Assembly: GCA_902802305.1 (NCBI GenBank)
Contig: CADCLG010000032.1
Coordinates: 1-49,475 of the forward strand
Direction: 5' to 3'
DNA: 49,475 nt
Source: an uncultured Spirochaetaceae bacterium
GTDB taxonomy: Bacteria > Spirochaetota > Spirochaetia > Treponematales > Treponemataceae
Shown: positions 37,336 through 46,093 of the stretch, piece after piece
Numbering within the stretch: position 1 is the stretch's first letter
How the letters are laid out: every line of letters starts with the position of its first letter
Notes under the pieces: model-generated
Told to the model about the DNA's origin: nothing
The model's input: the letters and a program-made list of their open reading frames with translations, nothing else
Databases searched by the model: none
Program-made: the position numbers and the translations under genes

Positions 37336-38418
37336 ATGATTAAATCATCTGCGTCAGTAAAAATAGTTTTTATCTTCAGCCTGCTGCTTTTTTTTCTTAT
37401 CCCCTTTAAGGTAAGTCAAATAATTTGCTTTACTGTCTTTATTTCTATTGTTTTTTCTTACATTTATATAAAAATTATAGACCGATGTCTGCTTATTGAG
37501 AGAAATCTGGAAGTAATTAAACTTGCCTGTACAGAACAAAGCGATATTCAGCTTTCTATAAAGAATTATTCCTGGCTTCCTGTTTTTGTCTGCTATATTT
37601 ATGATGATGTTTCATATATTTATGTTTTCCGTAATGAGAACAGAGATATCATCAGGCTGAGACCTAAAGAAATTAAGATTATGACTTACCGCATTCAGGT
37701 TCAGGAAAGAGGTGAATTTTTTGCAGGTCCAGTGACTGTAAAAATTAATGATTTTCTTCATCTTTTTACGCTGGAAAAGGAAATAGCAGTGAAGATGAAG
37801 ATAATGGTTCGTCCGGCAAGAATAAAACTGAATGCAGTGGCACTTCCGGGGCTGCCTATGGGAAATATTGGAATTAAAAACATTTGCTATGAAGATATTA
37901 CAATGCGACGTTCTATTCGTGATTATAAAAATGGAGATGAATTGAAAAGAATCAACTGGCGGGCAAGTGCAAAATACAATGAGCTTTTTACAAATGAATA
38001 TCAGGATACCTTTGATGTTCCTTTTTTTGTTTTTGTTAATCTTGCTGAGGATGATTACAGATTGGATCAGCGAAAATACAAAATGGAGAGGGCTTTAGAA
38101 ATTGCCGCTGCAATAATTGAAAAATCAGCTGTACTAAAACAGCGATGCGGATTTGCCGCTTATGCTAGTGATTTTCCTTATCTCAAACCTGCTATGAATC
38201 AAACAGACTGTATTCTTGATATTATTTCTGTGATAAAGCCTGTCAGTGGAAAATTAGATTATGAACCTGTGCAGAAATTTAGACAACAATTGCCTTATGG
38301 TACCCTCTTTTTTCTTGTAGGACCGAAAGAGGTTGATTTTTATGATGATAAATTTATGGCAGAAAAAACAGATATGGATACGGAAAACTTAGGAATTTCG
38401 AGGAAATTATGGAAATAA
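37336..38418 (+). CDS. DUF58-domain protein
   Basis: 360 residues. Two N-terminal membrane segments (about 8-45) precede a beta region. The DUF58 signature RDYKNGDELKRINWRASAK lies near residue 197, and the C-terminal part has a von Willebrand factor A-like fold. DUF58 genes are commonly found beside moxR, as here. It overlaps the following gene by 10 nt. Confidence 0.9.
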   Translation: MIKSSASVKIVFIFSLLLFFLIPFKVSQIICFTVFISIVFSYIYIKIIDRCLLIERNLEVIKLACTEQSDIQLSIKNYSWLPVFVCYIYDDVSYIYVFRNENRDIIRLRPKEIKIMTYRIQVQERGEFFAGPVTVKINDFLHLFTLEKEIAVKMKIMVRPARIKLNAVALPGLPMGNIGIKNICYEDITMRRSIRDYKNGDELKRINWRASAKYNELFTNEYQDTFDVPFFVFVNLAEDDYRLDQRKYKMERALEIAAAIIEKSAVLKQRCGFAAYASDFPYLKPAMNQTDCILDIISVIKPVSGKLDYEPVQKFRQQLPYGTLFFLVGPKEVDFYDDKFMAEKTDMDTENLGISRKLWK

Positions 38419-39893
38419 AATTTGAATCCAAACTCTATGAACGCTTCCTTCTTTTTATAACAAATACTTCTTTTTTTCTGATGGTGCTTTCTGTAATCAG
38501 TGATTTTCTAAATTCATTTGGAAAAAATAACCCAGTTAATTTTTTACATTATATTTTTATTTTTGGAATCAGCCTTGCCTATTTTTTGTTTTTTTTGAAC
38601 TCTTTTTCAAGTAAATCAAAGGGGGCAAATCAGATACGTTTTTTTATTTTCTTTATTCTTTTTATAGGATTTTTATGTTTTATATTTAGAGCTATAATAA
38701 ACGGCTTTATCATGCTTCCCCTTTCTTCTGCAATGTTCTTTACTTACAGTACTTTTTTTGAAACCTTTTTTTATCATGATGATTTTGAGGAACAGTGTGA
38801 AAACAAACCGGGGGATAAACTACAAGTTGAGCTTTTTAATGAAAAATTCATTGGTGAAGATTGCTTAAAATCGATTAAATCCTTAAAAAATTTTCTTTTC
38901 ATAGTGAATATTATTTTTATCCTTTTTTTGTGTATGCTTCCTTTTGTTTCATATAAATATTCATTTTTTACTTTTATTTTTTCTTTTATCTTTTTAGCTT
39001 CAAGCTTTTCAAATATTCTTTTATTAACTGTTTTTCAAAAAGAAATTTATTATGCTTTTATGGGCTTTGAAAAACAATGGTCACATAGAAAATATATAAT
39101 TATTTTATCTGCTATTCTTGTTACAGCCGCTCTTCTTTTAGGAATTATTTTTTCTTCTGGAAAAGCGTTGATTTCTTTAGATGGATTTAAAAGTCTCTTT
39201 AAACCAAAGCCAATTCAAATTGAAAAAAAAGAACCTTTACAGAATTTTGGTGATTTTCCAAAGATTGATTTATCCGAGGATTTTCCTCTGATGGAATTGC
39301 CGGATATAAAACCAAATAAGGCTGCAGAAATTATTCTTTTGATTGTGGAAATAATTCTTGCAGGACTGGCTTCTTTTTTAGTTATCTATTTTCTTGTAAA
39401 ACCTTTTTTGTCAAAGGATTTTTTTCATCATCTAACAAAAAACAATCTGAAATCTTCATTTAGAAACTTTATTGAAAAATTCAAGGAGTTTTTGAGAAAG
39501 GTATTTAATTTTAGATTTAAGAAGGTTGTATATTCTACGACAGATTCCTCACTCTTTAAAAAAAATATAAATGATTTTTTAAAATCAACAAAAAAATCAA
39601 AAGAAAAAAAAGCTGAATTGGACCGGTTGACCAGTATTTTTGTAAAATTGATTGCCTGGGGAAGCCGCAATAATATTCCATATACTAAAAATCTTGCTCC
39701 TGCTGAATATACTGACAGAATTGTTGATTATTTTAGAAAAAGTGAGCAGCTCAATAATGTTATTTTTGCAAATAAAGCCGGCTTGATTTTTGAAAAGGCT
39801 CTTTATTCAAAAGACTTGCTTTCAAAAAATGAGGAAAACGATTTTAAAGATTCGGTTAATTCTATTATTTCAGGGCTCTTAGTTTATAATTAG
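38409..39893 (+). CDS. Membrane protein of the MoxR/DUF58 set, with DUF4129-like C-terminus
   Basis: 494 residues. There are several membrane segments in the first 240 residues, one more at about 305-330, then a basic cytoplasmic part. The C-terminal segment AWGSRNNIPYTKNLAPAEY resembles the DUF4129 pattern seen in transglutaminase-linked MoxR operons. No transglutaminase catalytic triad is visible. The start ATG 38409 has GAGGAA 5 nt upstream and overlaps the DUF58 gene by 10 nt. Confidence 0.75.
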   Translation: MEIKFESKLYERFLLFITNTSFFLMVLSVISDFLNSFGKNNPVNFLHYIFIFGISLAYFLFFLNSFSSKSKGANQIRFFIFFILFIGFLCFIFRAIINGFIMLPLSSAMFFTYSTFFETFFYHDDFEEQCENKPGDKLQVELFNEKFIGEDCLKSIKSLKNFLFIVNIIFILFLCMLPFVSYKYSFFTFIFSFIFLASSFSNILLLTVFQKEIYYAFMGFEKQWSHRKYIIILSAILVTAALLLGIIFSSGKALISLDGFKSLFKPKPIQIEKKEPLQNFGDFPKIDLSEDFPLMELPDIKPNKAAEIILLIVEIILAGLASFLVIYFLVKPFLSKDFFHHLTKNNLKSSFRNFIEKFKEFLRKVFNFRFKKVVYSTTDSSLFKKNINDFLKSTKKSKEKKAELDRLTSIFVKLIAWGSRNNIPYTKNLAPAEYTDRIVDYFRKSEQLNNVIFANKAGLIFEKALYSKDLLSKNEENDFKDSVNSIISGLLVYN

Positions 39894-39894
39894 T

Positions 39895-41670
39895 CTATAA
39901 ATAATAAGTTTTCATCATTCCCTTGCCCTTTACATCAATTTCTGTATTTTCGCTGTATTGGAAGAGGTCTGATGTCTGAGCTTTTGTCGTTTCTGTAACA
40001 TGTATTTTCATCGGAAGTCCTGTGCTTTCCATTCTGCTTGCTACATTGACAGTATCGCCCCAGATATCATAAATGAATTTTGTTTTCCCGATTACACCAG
40101 CTACAAGGGCTCCAGAATTTATTCCAAGGCGGATTTGCAGTTTGATAGGAGAAGTTTCGTTGAATAAGCGGACATCGTTTAATAGTCCTTGAGCAAATCG
40201 AATCATTTTGCTTGCTCCATCGTTTTCTTTCTCCTGCGTAAGACCACTCGCTGCCATGTAAGCATCTCCAATCGTTTTTATTTTTTCAATTCCTTCACGC
40301 TGGGCTCGTTCATCAAATAAGGTAAACATCTTATTCAGCATAGTAACAACCTCTTCTGCCGTCATTTCGCCACTGATTTTTGTAAAGCCAACGATATCGG
40401 TAAAAAGAACAGTTACATTCGGATATTCCTTAGCTAGAGTTTTGTCCGGATGTTCAGTCAGTTCCCGGGCAATTTCTTTTGGAAGTATGTTCAATAAAAG
40501 ACTTTCTGAACGGTTCTTTTCTGCTTCAAGCTCTTTTGTTCTTTCCTTAACAGTACTTTCAAGTTTTTTATTTTCTTCCTCAACGCGGATAAGTTTTCCT
40601 ACAAAAAGCATAATTGTAGTAGCGATAATGAAAATGACAAAAAGCAGTGAAAGAAAAATATCAAAAATTATATTTGTGAGAGGCTTTAAAATACTTGAGT
40701 AAGTAAATATGATTTTTTCTGAAAGCGGCTGATAATCATGAGGCGTATACATGATACAGCCAAAACCCAGTGTTTTTAGCGGTGTTATAGTATAAAAATC
40801 CTCACCATGAATATTTTCTTTATCGCCTGCATGTGGTTTTTTGACATTCAGTTTATTGTCAGAAAGTGTAAAGGTTCCGTTCCATGGGCCTGGGTCAACA
40901 GAACAATTGTCTGGAACAAAAATTGAAAATTCCCAGTCTGTGATGATTGTGCTTTTCATATTATTAAAAATAACTCCATCAAATTGAGCACCAGTCCTAT
41001 CTGGATCACCTTCATCAACCCAATGCTTTTCTGCATTTCTTGCAAAAGTTACGCAAACTGCTTTTGAAGAATCATTTTCTGTATAAGGCTTATCGATTAT
41101 CAATGTTTTTTCTGGAAGAGAAATGCCTTTGAGGGAAATTATTAAAAGAACCACAAGAATTCCGGCCAGACTTATAGAAAGTGTCTGCCAGAAATGATTT
41201 CTTACTACCCTTTTTTCTTTTTGATAAAAAAGATGTAAGGCACCCAGTCCCAGTGAAACATTTATCCATGAAAAGCCATAGGAAAGAAGAATCAATACAA
41301 CGCCAATCAAAGGGAGGATAAAATAAATTATAAGAGAAATAAAGACATTATTTGAAAGCTTCTTTTTATTTTGAATAAGCATTGTTAATGTAATAAGTCC
41401 CGGCAGCAAACCTAAAACGACACTTACTGGATAAAAAGTGCTCCTGTGATAAATATTATTTTCATCAAAAAAATAGAAAAGATTTGTAATCTGGCTGATT
41501 ATAGTCAGAATTATACCGGCAAGACATAAAAAAAGAACAATAAAAAGCTGAAGAGGAATGCCATCTTTTATGGCAGCTTTGGGCGTTGCCCCGGTAAAAA
41601 TAAGCAAGGGCATCTGAAAGAAGAAGAAAGCCTGTAAAAAATTCAATAAAAATGAGTGTTCTTCTGGCAT
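39895..41670 (-). CDS. Membrane adenylate/guanylate cyclase, C-terminal frame of a probably frameshifted gene
   Basis: Multi-span membrane region, an extracytoplasmic domain (about residues 215-312), a membrane segment (about 330-350), a coiled linker and a class III cyclase domain. The catalytic domain has VLFTDIVGFTK, the KIKTIGDAYM segment and DIWGDTVNVASRM, so both metal-binding Asp residues are present; the Lys supports ATP as substrate. The ATG at 41670 has no ribosome-binding site, while the start at 41776 in another frame does, so this ORF is probably the downstream part of a longer gene (see 41465-41776). The extracytoplasmic part resembles a CBM2-like beta sandwich: WNG, DWEFSIFVPDNC and FGCIMYTP. 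Confidence 0.75.
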   Translation of the reverse strand: MPEEHSFLLNFLQAFFFFQMPLLIFTGATPKAAIKDGIPLQLFIVLFLCLAGIILTIISQITNLFYFFDENNIYHRSTFYPVSVVLGLLPGLITLTMLIQNKKKLSNNVFISLIIYFILPLIGVVLILLSYGFSWINVSLGLGALHLFYQKEKRVVRNHFWQTLSISLAGILVVLLIISLKGISLPEKTLIIDKPYTENDSSKAVCVTFARNAEKHWVDEGDPDRTGAQFDGVIFNNMKSTIITDWEFSIFVPDNCSVDPGPWNGTFTLSDNKLNVKKPHAGDKENIHGEDFYTITPLKTLGFGCIMYTPHDYQPLSEKIIFTYSSILKPLTNIIFDIFLSLLFVIFIIATTIMLFVGKLIRVEEENKKLESTVKERTKELEAEKNRSESLLLNILPKEIARELTEHPDKTLAKEYPNVTVLFTDIVGFTKISGEMTAEEVVTMLNKMFTLFDERAQREGIEKIKTIGDAYMAASGLTQEKENDGASKMIRFAQGLLNDVRLFNETSPIKLQIRLGINSGALVAGVIGKTKFIYDIWGDTVNVASRMESTGLPMKIHVTETTKAQTSDLFQYSENTEIDVKGKGMMKTYYL

Positions 41671-41776
41671 TTTTCTTTAATTTATGTCCGGAAAAAAGAA
41701 AAATTCCCACCTGAAAGCAAAAAAAAGATAAAAATGCAAGTGTTGAAATGCTGAGAATTCTTGTAAAATCTGTCAT
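41465..41776 (-). pseudogene. N-terminal membrane fragment of the cyclase in another frame
   Basis: GAGGAA lies 8 nt before ATG 41776, and the translation begins as a typical membrane sensor: hydrophobic segments to about residue 62, then the conserved-looking TGFLLLSDALAYFYRGN. Beyond that point (about nt 41588) this frame turns into a shadow with many Cys/His/Ser. The following coding region is in the frame of the gene at 39895-41670. Members of this cyclase/GGDEF membrane family, from memory, continue with a third membrane segment after YRGN, which seems to be missing here. I infer a deletion plus frameshift, or sequencing error. Confidence 0.55.
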
Positions 41777-41810
41777 TAAATAATTCCTCTATAAAATAAT
41801 ATGTTCTATT

Positions 41811-43319
41811 CTAAATCAAATTGCTGTCAATTAATTCCCAGATTACAGTTTTTTCAGGAGTATAAATTGTAGGACCTCCAATATCACGGCTAAGCTCTTT
41901 TGCCGGAACCCATCCCGTCTGTCCATTTACAGTAACTTCGACCCACTTATAATCAGCAGTAATTGCACTTGCTTTAAAATAGCTGTCCCCTTCTTTATGT
42001 GTGATTTCATGCAGGCTTTTTGCTTTTTCCCATGGAAGCTCTTTTATAAATGTACCTTCGCTGATGATAAAACTTCCGCTGAATTTTAAAATTTCAATTT
42101 TATCGGCCTCAAGAGAAAGTGTTTCCTTGTGCGAGAAGTTTCCATCTTTATATGGATTTTTCATACTTATAAATCCATAAGTCCCATTAGAAAGTTCTAC
42201 TTCCACACAAGAGTTCCCGCTTGCAAGTACATTTATAAATCTGGTGATTTTTACTTCATCTCCCTTTTTAAGTGTATAAGTCGCTTTGTTTAAATCTGGA
42301 GAATCATAAACCTGTGTGTTCCAGCCATCATAATCAAAGCTAAGAAACATATTAAGGTCATGGACTTCATATCTGGAAGAATCTGATAAATCAATTTTTT
42401 CTTTTTTGCTGCCCTCAAAATAACCGCCAAAAATCCAACCGAATTGGATTGCATCAGGAGCAGGAATTGAAATGTAATACCAGCAGGCTGTGACACCATC
42501 TATTGTTTCATATTTATCAGTTCTTGCATAAGTTGTAACTGATTCACCTTTTTTAATGACAGCTGTTTTTTCATCTGGGGTACCATAATATTTTTCTTCA
42601 TAGAGCCAGATATTTTGTGTATCTGAATTTAAAGAAGGTTTTGTCCTGAACTTAACATTATCAGAAAGTGTTTTTTTTGATTTTTTTGTAATTACATATT
42701 TTCCATCAACAAGAGCAGAAGAAGCATCTTTTTTAAAAGCTCCTTCCGGGAAAAAACTTATTCCCTGTAAATTAGACTTAGAATTATTTGGTTTATTCAA
42801 AACAAGCTCGTGCTCATAAAACAAATTATCACTTTTTGTATTTAAGCCACAGTAAACTTCATCTTTTATAAAAATCTTTTTGCAAAGCTCAACATTACTG
42901 TTATAGTCATAGGAATAAAGCACAAGCCTACCGTTGTCAATTTTATATTTGCCAAAAGCAAAAGGATCTGCGTGTCTGCCACCTATAACAAAATAATCAT
43001 CAGAGTAAAAAAGAAGAATGTATGCTTCATTGGGGTCCATAACCCAGAAAGTAGACATAAGCTTTTCTTTTGTCAAAAGCGTTTTGCTGCAATCATATTT
43101 TTGTTCACGCTTTTTCCAGCTCATTCCATCTTTTGAGTTTTTGCGGTAATTGATTCTTAAAATATCTTCAGACTGATAGCCCAGAGCACTAAGGCTTGCA
43201 TTAAAGCGATAAGCTTCTTTTTGAGAATCATTATAATGCAGAAGCTTGTTGTTATTCTGAGAAAAAAGAAATCCAATACTTCCTAAAAGCGTAAGAAAAA
43301 ATAAAAACGATTTTTTCAT
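41811..43319 (-). CDS. Exported SH3-domain protein
   Basis: A signal peptide (MKKSFLFFLTLLGSIGFLFSQ, trimmed near residue 20) is followed by a beta-rich region. Two or three bacterial SH3-like segments follow, for example DNVKFRTKPSLNSDTQNIW and the last one ending GQTGWVPAKEL. These domains usually bind cell-wall peptides. The protein is probably periplasmic. No catalytic motif is seen. It diverges from the ATP-grasp gene across a 126-bp gap that holds TATAAT at 43352-43357 but no clear full promoter. Confidence 0.75.
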   Translation of the reverse strand: MKKSFLFFLTLLGSIGFLFSQNNNKLLHYNDSQKEAYRFNASLSALGYQSEDILRINYRKNSKDGMSWKKREQKYDCSKTLLTKEKLMSTFWVMDPNEAYILLFYSDDYFVIGGRHADPFAFGKYKIDNGRLVLYSYDYNSNVELCKKIFIKDEVYCGLNTKSDNLFYEHELVLNKPNNSKSNLQGISFFPEGAFKKDASSALVDGKYVITKKSKKTLSDNVKFRTKPSLNSDTQNIWLYEEKYYGTPDEKTAVIKKGESVTTYARTDKYETIDGVTACWYYISIPAPDAIQFGWIFGGYFEGSKKEKIDLSDSSRYEVHDLNMFLSFDYDGWNTQVYDSPDLNKATYTLKKGDEVKITRFINVLASGNSCVEVELSNGTYGFISMKNPYKDGNFSHKETLSLEADKIEILKFSGSFIISEGTFIKELPWEKAKSLHEITHKEGDSYFKASAITADYKWVEVTVNGQTGWVPAKELSRDIGGPTIYTPEKTVIWELIDSNLI

Positions 43320-43445
43320 TTTTTACATCCTTATTTATCTGATATATATTTTATAATAATGGTTGATATAAAACTTTTCTACTCTCTTGGTCTTTTTTAC
43401 AAAAATTATTAAAATATTTTCATTCAGATTTTTTGAGGTTACAGA

Positions 43446-44741
43446 ATGCGAATTGTTTTTTACAGTACTAACTCCAACATTTTTGATGAAGAAAACTTTA
43501 AGATTAAGGTTATGCCTTCCAATGCCAGTGCTTTTGAAACTTTCTGTAAGCTCCATCCTCATGATGATTTTTTCTGTGTAACTCAAAAACCCGGAATATT
43601 TCTTCCTGAATCAGGGCAATCTTCATTGAAAAAAATAATTGAATATCTACCTCAAGAATCATCTGCCGCTTCTTTTGCTGATTTTATTTCCTCCCTTAAT
43701 CCAGACCTCGCAATTGCAATGACATTTTGGATTGAACCTTATGACTGGCTTCCAGTTAGTGATGCCCTCGTAGCGGAATATCTGAATGAAAAAGGAATAA
43801 AGACAATCTGTCACTCAAGTGAAACAGCCCTTAATTGCTTTGATAAATGGCGTACTCATAATCAACTGATTCAACTGGGTTTTAAAATTCCTTCAGCAGT
43901 ATTTGAAGACCATGACCTTTATTTTTGTGCAGGCAGTAAACTCGAAGTTGTCCGCAATGTCTACAAAGAAAGCTTGCTTGCCCAAATAAAAAAGCTTCGT
44001 CTTCCCTTGATTATAAAAGATACAACAGGTCTTAGTTCTTATGGAATGACAGTCGTTCATACTTATGGAGAAGCTGCCGGTTACTTAAATTCAAAACGAA
44101 ATAATTCCAACCGTCTGATAGAAGAGTTTATTAAGGGACGTCAGTTTGGTCTTGAAATTTATGGAGTGCCGGGTGCCTATACTGTGCTGCCGCCTTTTGA
44201 GTTCAGTGTGAATCAGTATGGAATTACAAGTCCAAAGCAGAGTGTGAAATATGGACCTTGTGAGCTGACTGATGATTTGCGTGAGATGATGTTGAAGCTG
44301 GCTGATGGTCTTGGGCTTTGCGGCGCGGCTCAGGTTGATTTGATTCTGGATGATAAAGGTGACTGGCATATCATAGAGATAAATCCAAGACTCAGTGGCA
44401 TGACTTTTACTTATGCGACTGCCTGTGGTTTTTCTGTATTTGAAATGATCTACAGGGCCTGCGTAGAAAAAAAGCCACTGCCTCAGCCCGCTCCTTATGT
44501 TATGAGTTTGAAGCTTCCTTTGATGTCTGAAAATAAGATGAAAGAAATTCTATCTCTTGAAGGAGTCCGTCTCTTGAATCAGACCAACGACCTTGCCGCA
44601 AAACAGGAACGCGAAAAAGGTTTCTGTGAATGCATTCTTGCTGCTCAGAAAAAAGAGATTTTGCAGAAGGCTGTCGCCAGGTTCGAAAAGCTCTTCCCTG
44701 GCGACGCAATCATTCTTCAGGCAAGAAAAATGATTGCTTAA
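43446..44741 (+). CDS. ATP-grasp ligase of unknown substrate
   Basis: 431 residues. The ATP-grasp core is visible: LPLIIKDTTGLSSYGMTVV (ATP lysine loop), RLIEEFIKGRQFGLEIYG, and the metal-binding GDWHIIEINPRLSGMT with Glu and Asn. The family ligates a carboxylate to an amine or thiol through an acyl phosphate, as in D-Ala-D-Ala ligase, carbamoyl-phosphate synthase and dipeptide ligases. The N-terminal part has an ATC-type nucleotide-binding fold. GAGG lies 8 nt before the ATG. It converges on an MFS exporter 21 nt away, which could export its product. Confidence 0.8.
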   Translation: MRIVFYSTNSNIFDEENFKIKVMPSNASAFETFCKLHPHDDFFCVTQKPGIFLPESGQSSLKKIIEYLPQESSAASFADFISSLNPDLAIAMTFWIEPYDWLPVSDALVAEYLNEKGIKTICHSSETALNCFDKWRTHNQLIQLGFKIPSAVFEDHDLYFCAGSKLEVVRNVYKESLLAQIKKLRLPLIIKDTTGLSSYGMTVVHTYGEAAGYLNSKRNNSNRLIEEFIKGRQFGLEIYGVPGAYTVLPPFEFSVNQYGITSPKQSVKYGPCELTDDLREMMLKLADGLGLCGAAQVDLILDDKGDWHIIEINPRLSGMTFTYATACGFSVFEMIYRACVEKKPLPQPAPYVMSLKLPLMSENKMKEILSLEGVRLLNQTNDLAAKQEREKGFCECILAAQKKEILQKAVARFEKLFPGDAIILQARKMIA

Positions 44742-44762
44742 AAATCATCCTGCAAAATCAGC

Positions 44763-45851
44763 TTACCACCACTCAAAGAAGATTCCCGCAAGCGGCGAAA
44801 GAACAATCATTATCACAGAGAAAGTAAAGGACTCAATTGAGATAAGGGTTGCCCGCTGCTCAGAAGGAAACATATCCTGCAGCATGGTGTTTGTACGAAC
44901 CTGCAGGGCGTCATCAGCAAGAGCCGTAAGAAAACCACCGAGCGTCATAAGCACATAAAGCCCTGAATGCTCAATCGCAATTCCTCCAAGTACCACAAGC
45001 GTTGCAATTACAAAAATTGTTCTGTATCTTACCTTCTTTGCATGCAGAATAATTCTTGCTCCAAGCACACCACCCGTCTGCATAATCAGAAGCGCAAGCC
45101 CTAATGCCCACTTTGGAATGCCTGCTTCGGGAAGCTTTGCCTGTAAGAAAAACAAGAGAAGAACATCAAAGGCGCCAACCAGAGAATTTGTGAACATAAG
45201 AATAACTGCCTTTGTTTCAACTTTAAGGAAGCGGAAGCTTTCTGCAAATACTTTTTTTATTTCTGCAAAAATAGAACGATGCGGAGAAACTTCGCCAACT
45301 CTGATTTCTGTAAGACTGCAGGTTACTACAAGCTGTGGTATAGCAAAACCAATGCTGACGAGATAAGAAATCTTATAACCAAGCGCGAGTGAGAGACCTG
45401 CTGCAAGTGTTGAAAGGCCTTCGCAAACACGATAGATAATCAGCTGATTGGAAGCGTACTTCTCAAAGTAATCTTCTTTCCCAACTGATTTCATAGAATC
45501 ATAAGCCAGGGCATCATCAGATCCAGAAGCAAAATTATAGTTGAGGGCACAAAAGCCTATTGAAATACAGACCATAGTAAAATTATTTGAAGCAACCATA
45601 ATTGCATTAGAAATGATTCGCATGATGACGGAAAGAACAAGTGTTTTCTTCCGGCCAATAACATCTGCCAGAGCTCCTGAAGGAATTTCAAAAAGCAGAC
45701 TTACAATATGAAAAACAGTTTCCGCAAAGCCAATCTGCGCTAGACTAAAGCCACGGGAAGCAAGAATTGCAACCCAGGCACCGGAAAGGGAAAGAATTCC
45801 CAGAATAGAAGATGTATATAATTTTCGAATTTGTTTATTTATGTTGAACAT
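44763..45851 (-). CDS. MFS transporter
   Basis: About eleven membrane segments in 362 residues. The MFS signature loop GALADVIGRKKTLV is present after the second helix. It probably exports a small molecule. I chose ATG 45851 (MFNINK) because it gives a normal N-terminal cytoplasmic segment. A GTG at 45884 is possible but has no ribosome-binding site and lies inside a small inverted repeat (45880-45892). Confidence 0.85.
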   Translation of the reverse strand: MFNINKQIRKLYTSSILGILSLSGAWVAILASRGFSLAQIGFAETVFHIVSLLFEIPSGALADVIGRKKTLVLSVIMRIISNAIMVASNNFTMVCISIGFCALNYNFASGSDDALAYDSMKSVGKEDYFEKYASNQLIIYRVCEGLSTLAAGLSLALGYKISYLVSIGFAIPQLVVTCSLTEIRVGEVSPHRSIFAEIKKVFAESFRFLKVETKAVILMFTNSLVGAFDVLLLFFLQAKLPEAGIPKWALGLALLIMQTGGVLGARIILHAKKVRYRTIFVIATLVVLGGIAIEHSGLYVLMTLGGFLTALADDALQVRTNTMLQDMFPSEQRATLISIESFTFSVIMIVLSPLAGIFFEWW

Positions 45852-45879
45852 TTTATGTCGTCCGTAATTGAATTTATGA

Positions 45880-45892
45880 GACACTACGTGTC
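45880..45892. repeat. Short palindrome with 3-nt loop upstream of the MFS gene
   Basis: GACAC, loop TAC, GTGTC: a 5-bp stem with a 3-nt loop, similar in form to those at 15078-15104 and 46789-46803. It may be part of a dispersed family of such hairpins. Confidence 0.4.
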
Positions 45893-46051
45893 GTAAAACT
45901 GTGGGGCATTAAAAATGTATGGATTTTATTTCAGATAGGCAGAATGTATAAAGACTGCAGTTTTTTGAAAAAGACCCACTACCCCTAACGAACGGTAGTA
46001 TAGGCTCCTCTTGCTGTCCATAAAACTGGTGTCTTCCACATAATAAAATTA

Positions 46052-46085
46052 TCATAGTTGAAAATATTAAACTTTTCAACTATGA
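46052..46085 (-). terminator. 13-bp inverted repeat downstream of the XRE gene, possible terminator
   Basis: TCATAGTTGAAAA (46052-46064) and TTTTCAACTATGA (46073-46085) form a perfect 13-bp stem with an 8-nt loop, 8 nt beyond the XRE stop codon. On the minus strand the hairpin is followed by an ATAATTTTATTATG segment, a weak U-rich tract. Terminator of the XRE gene is the simplest reading; the stem is AT-rich, and a regulatory role is also possible. The rest of the 45852-46093 gap has a near-palindrome CTAACGAACGGTAG around 45984 and no ORF. Confidence 0.5.
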
Positions 46086-46093
46086 ATTATGAT

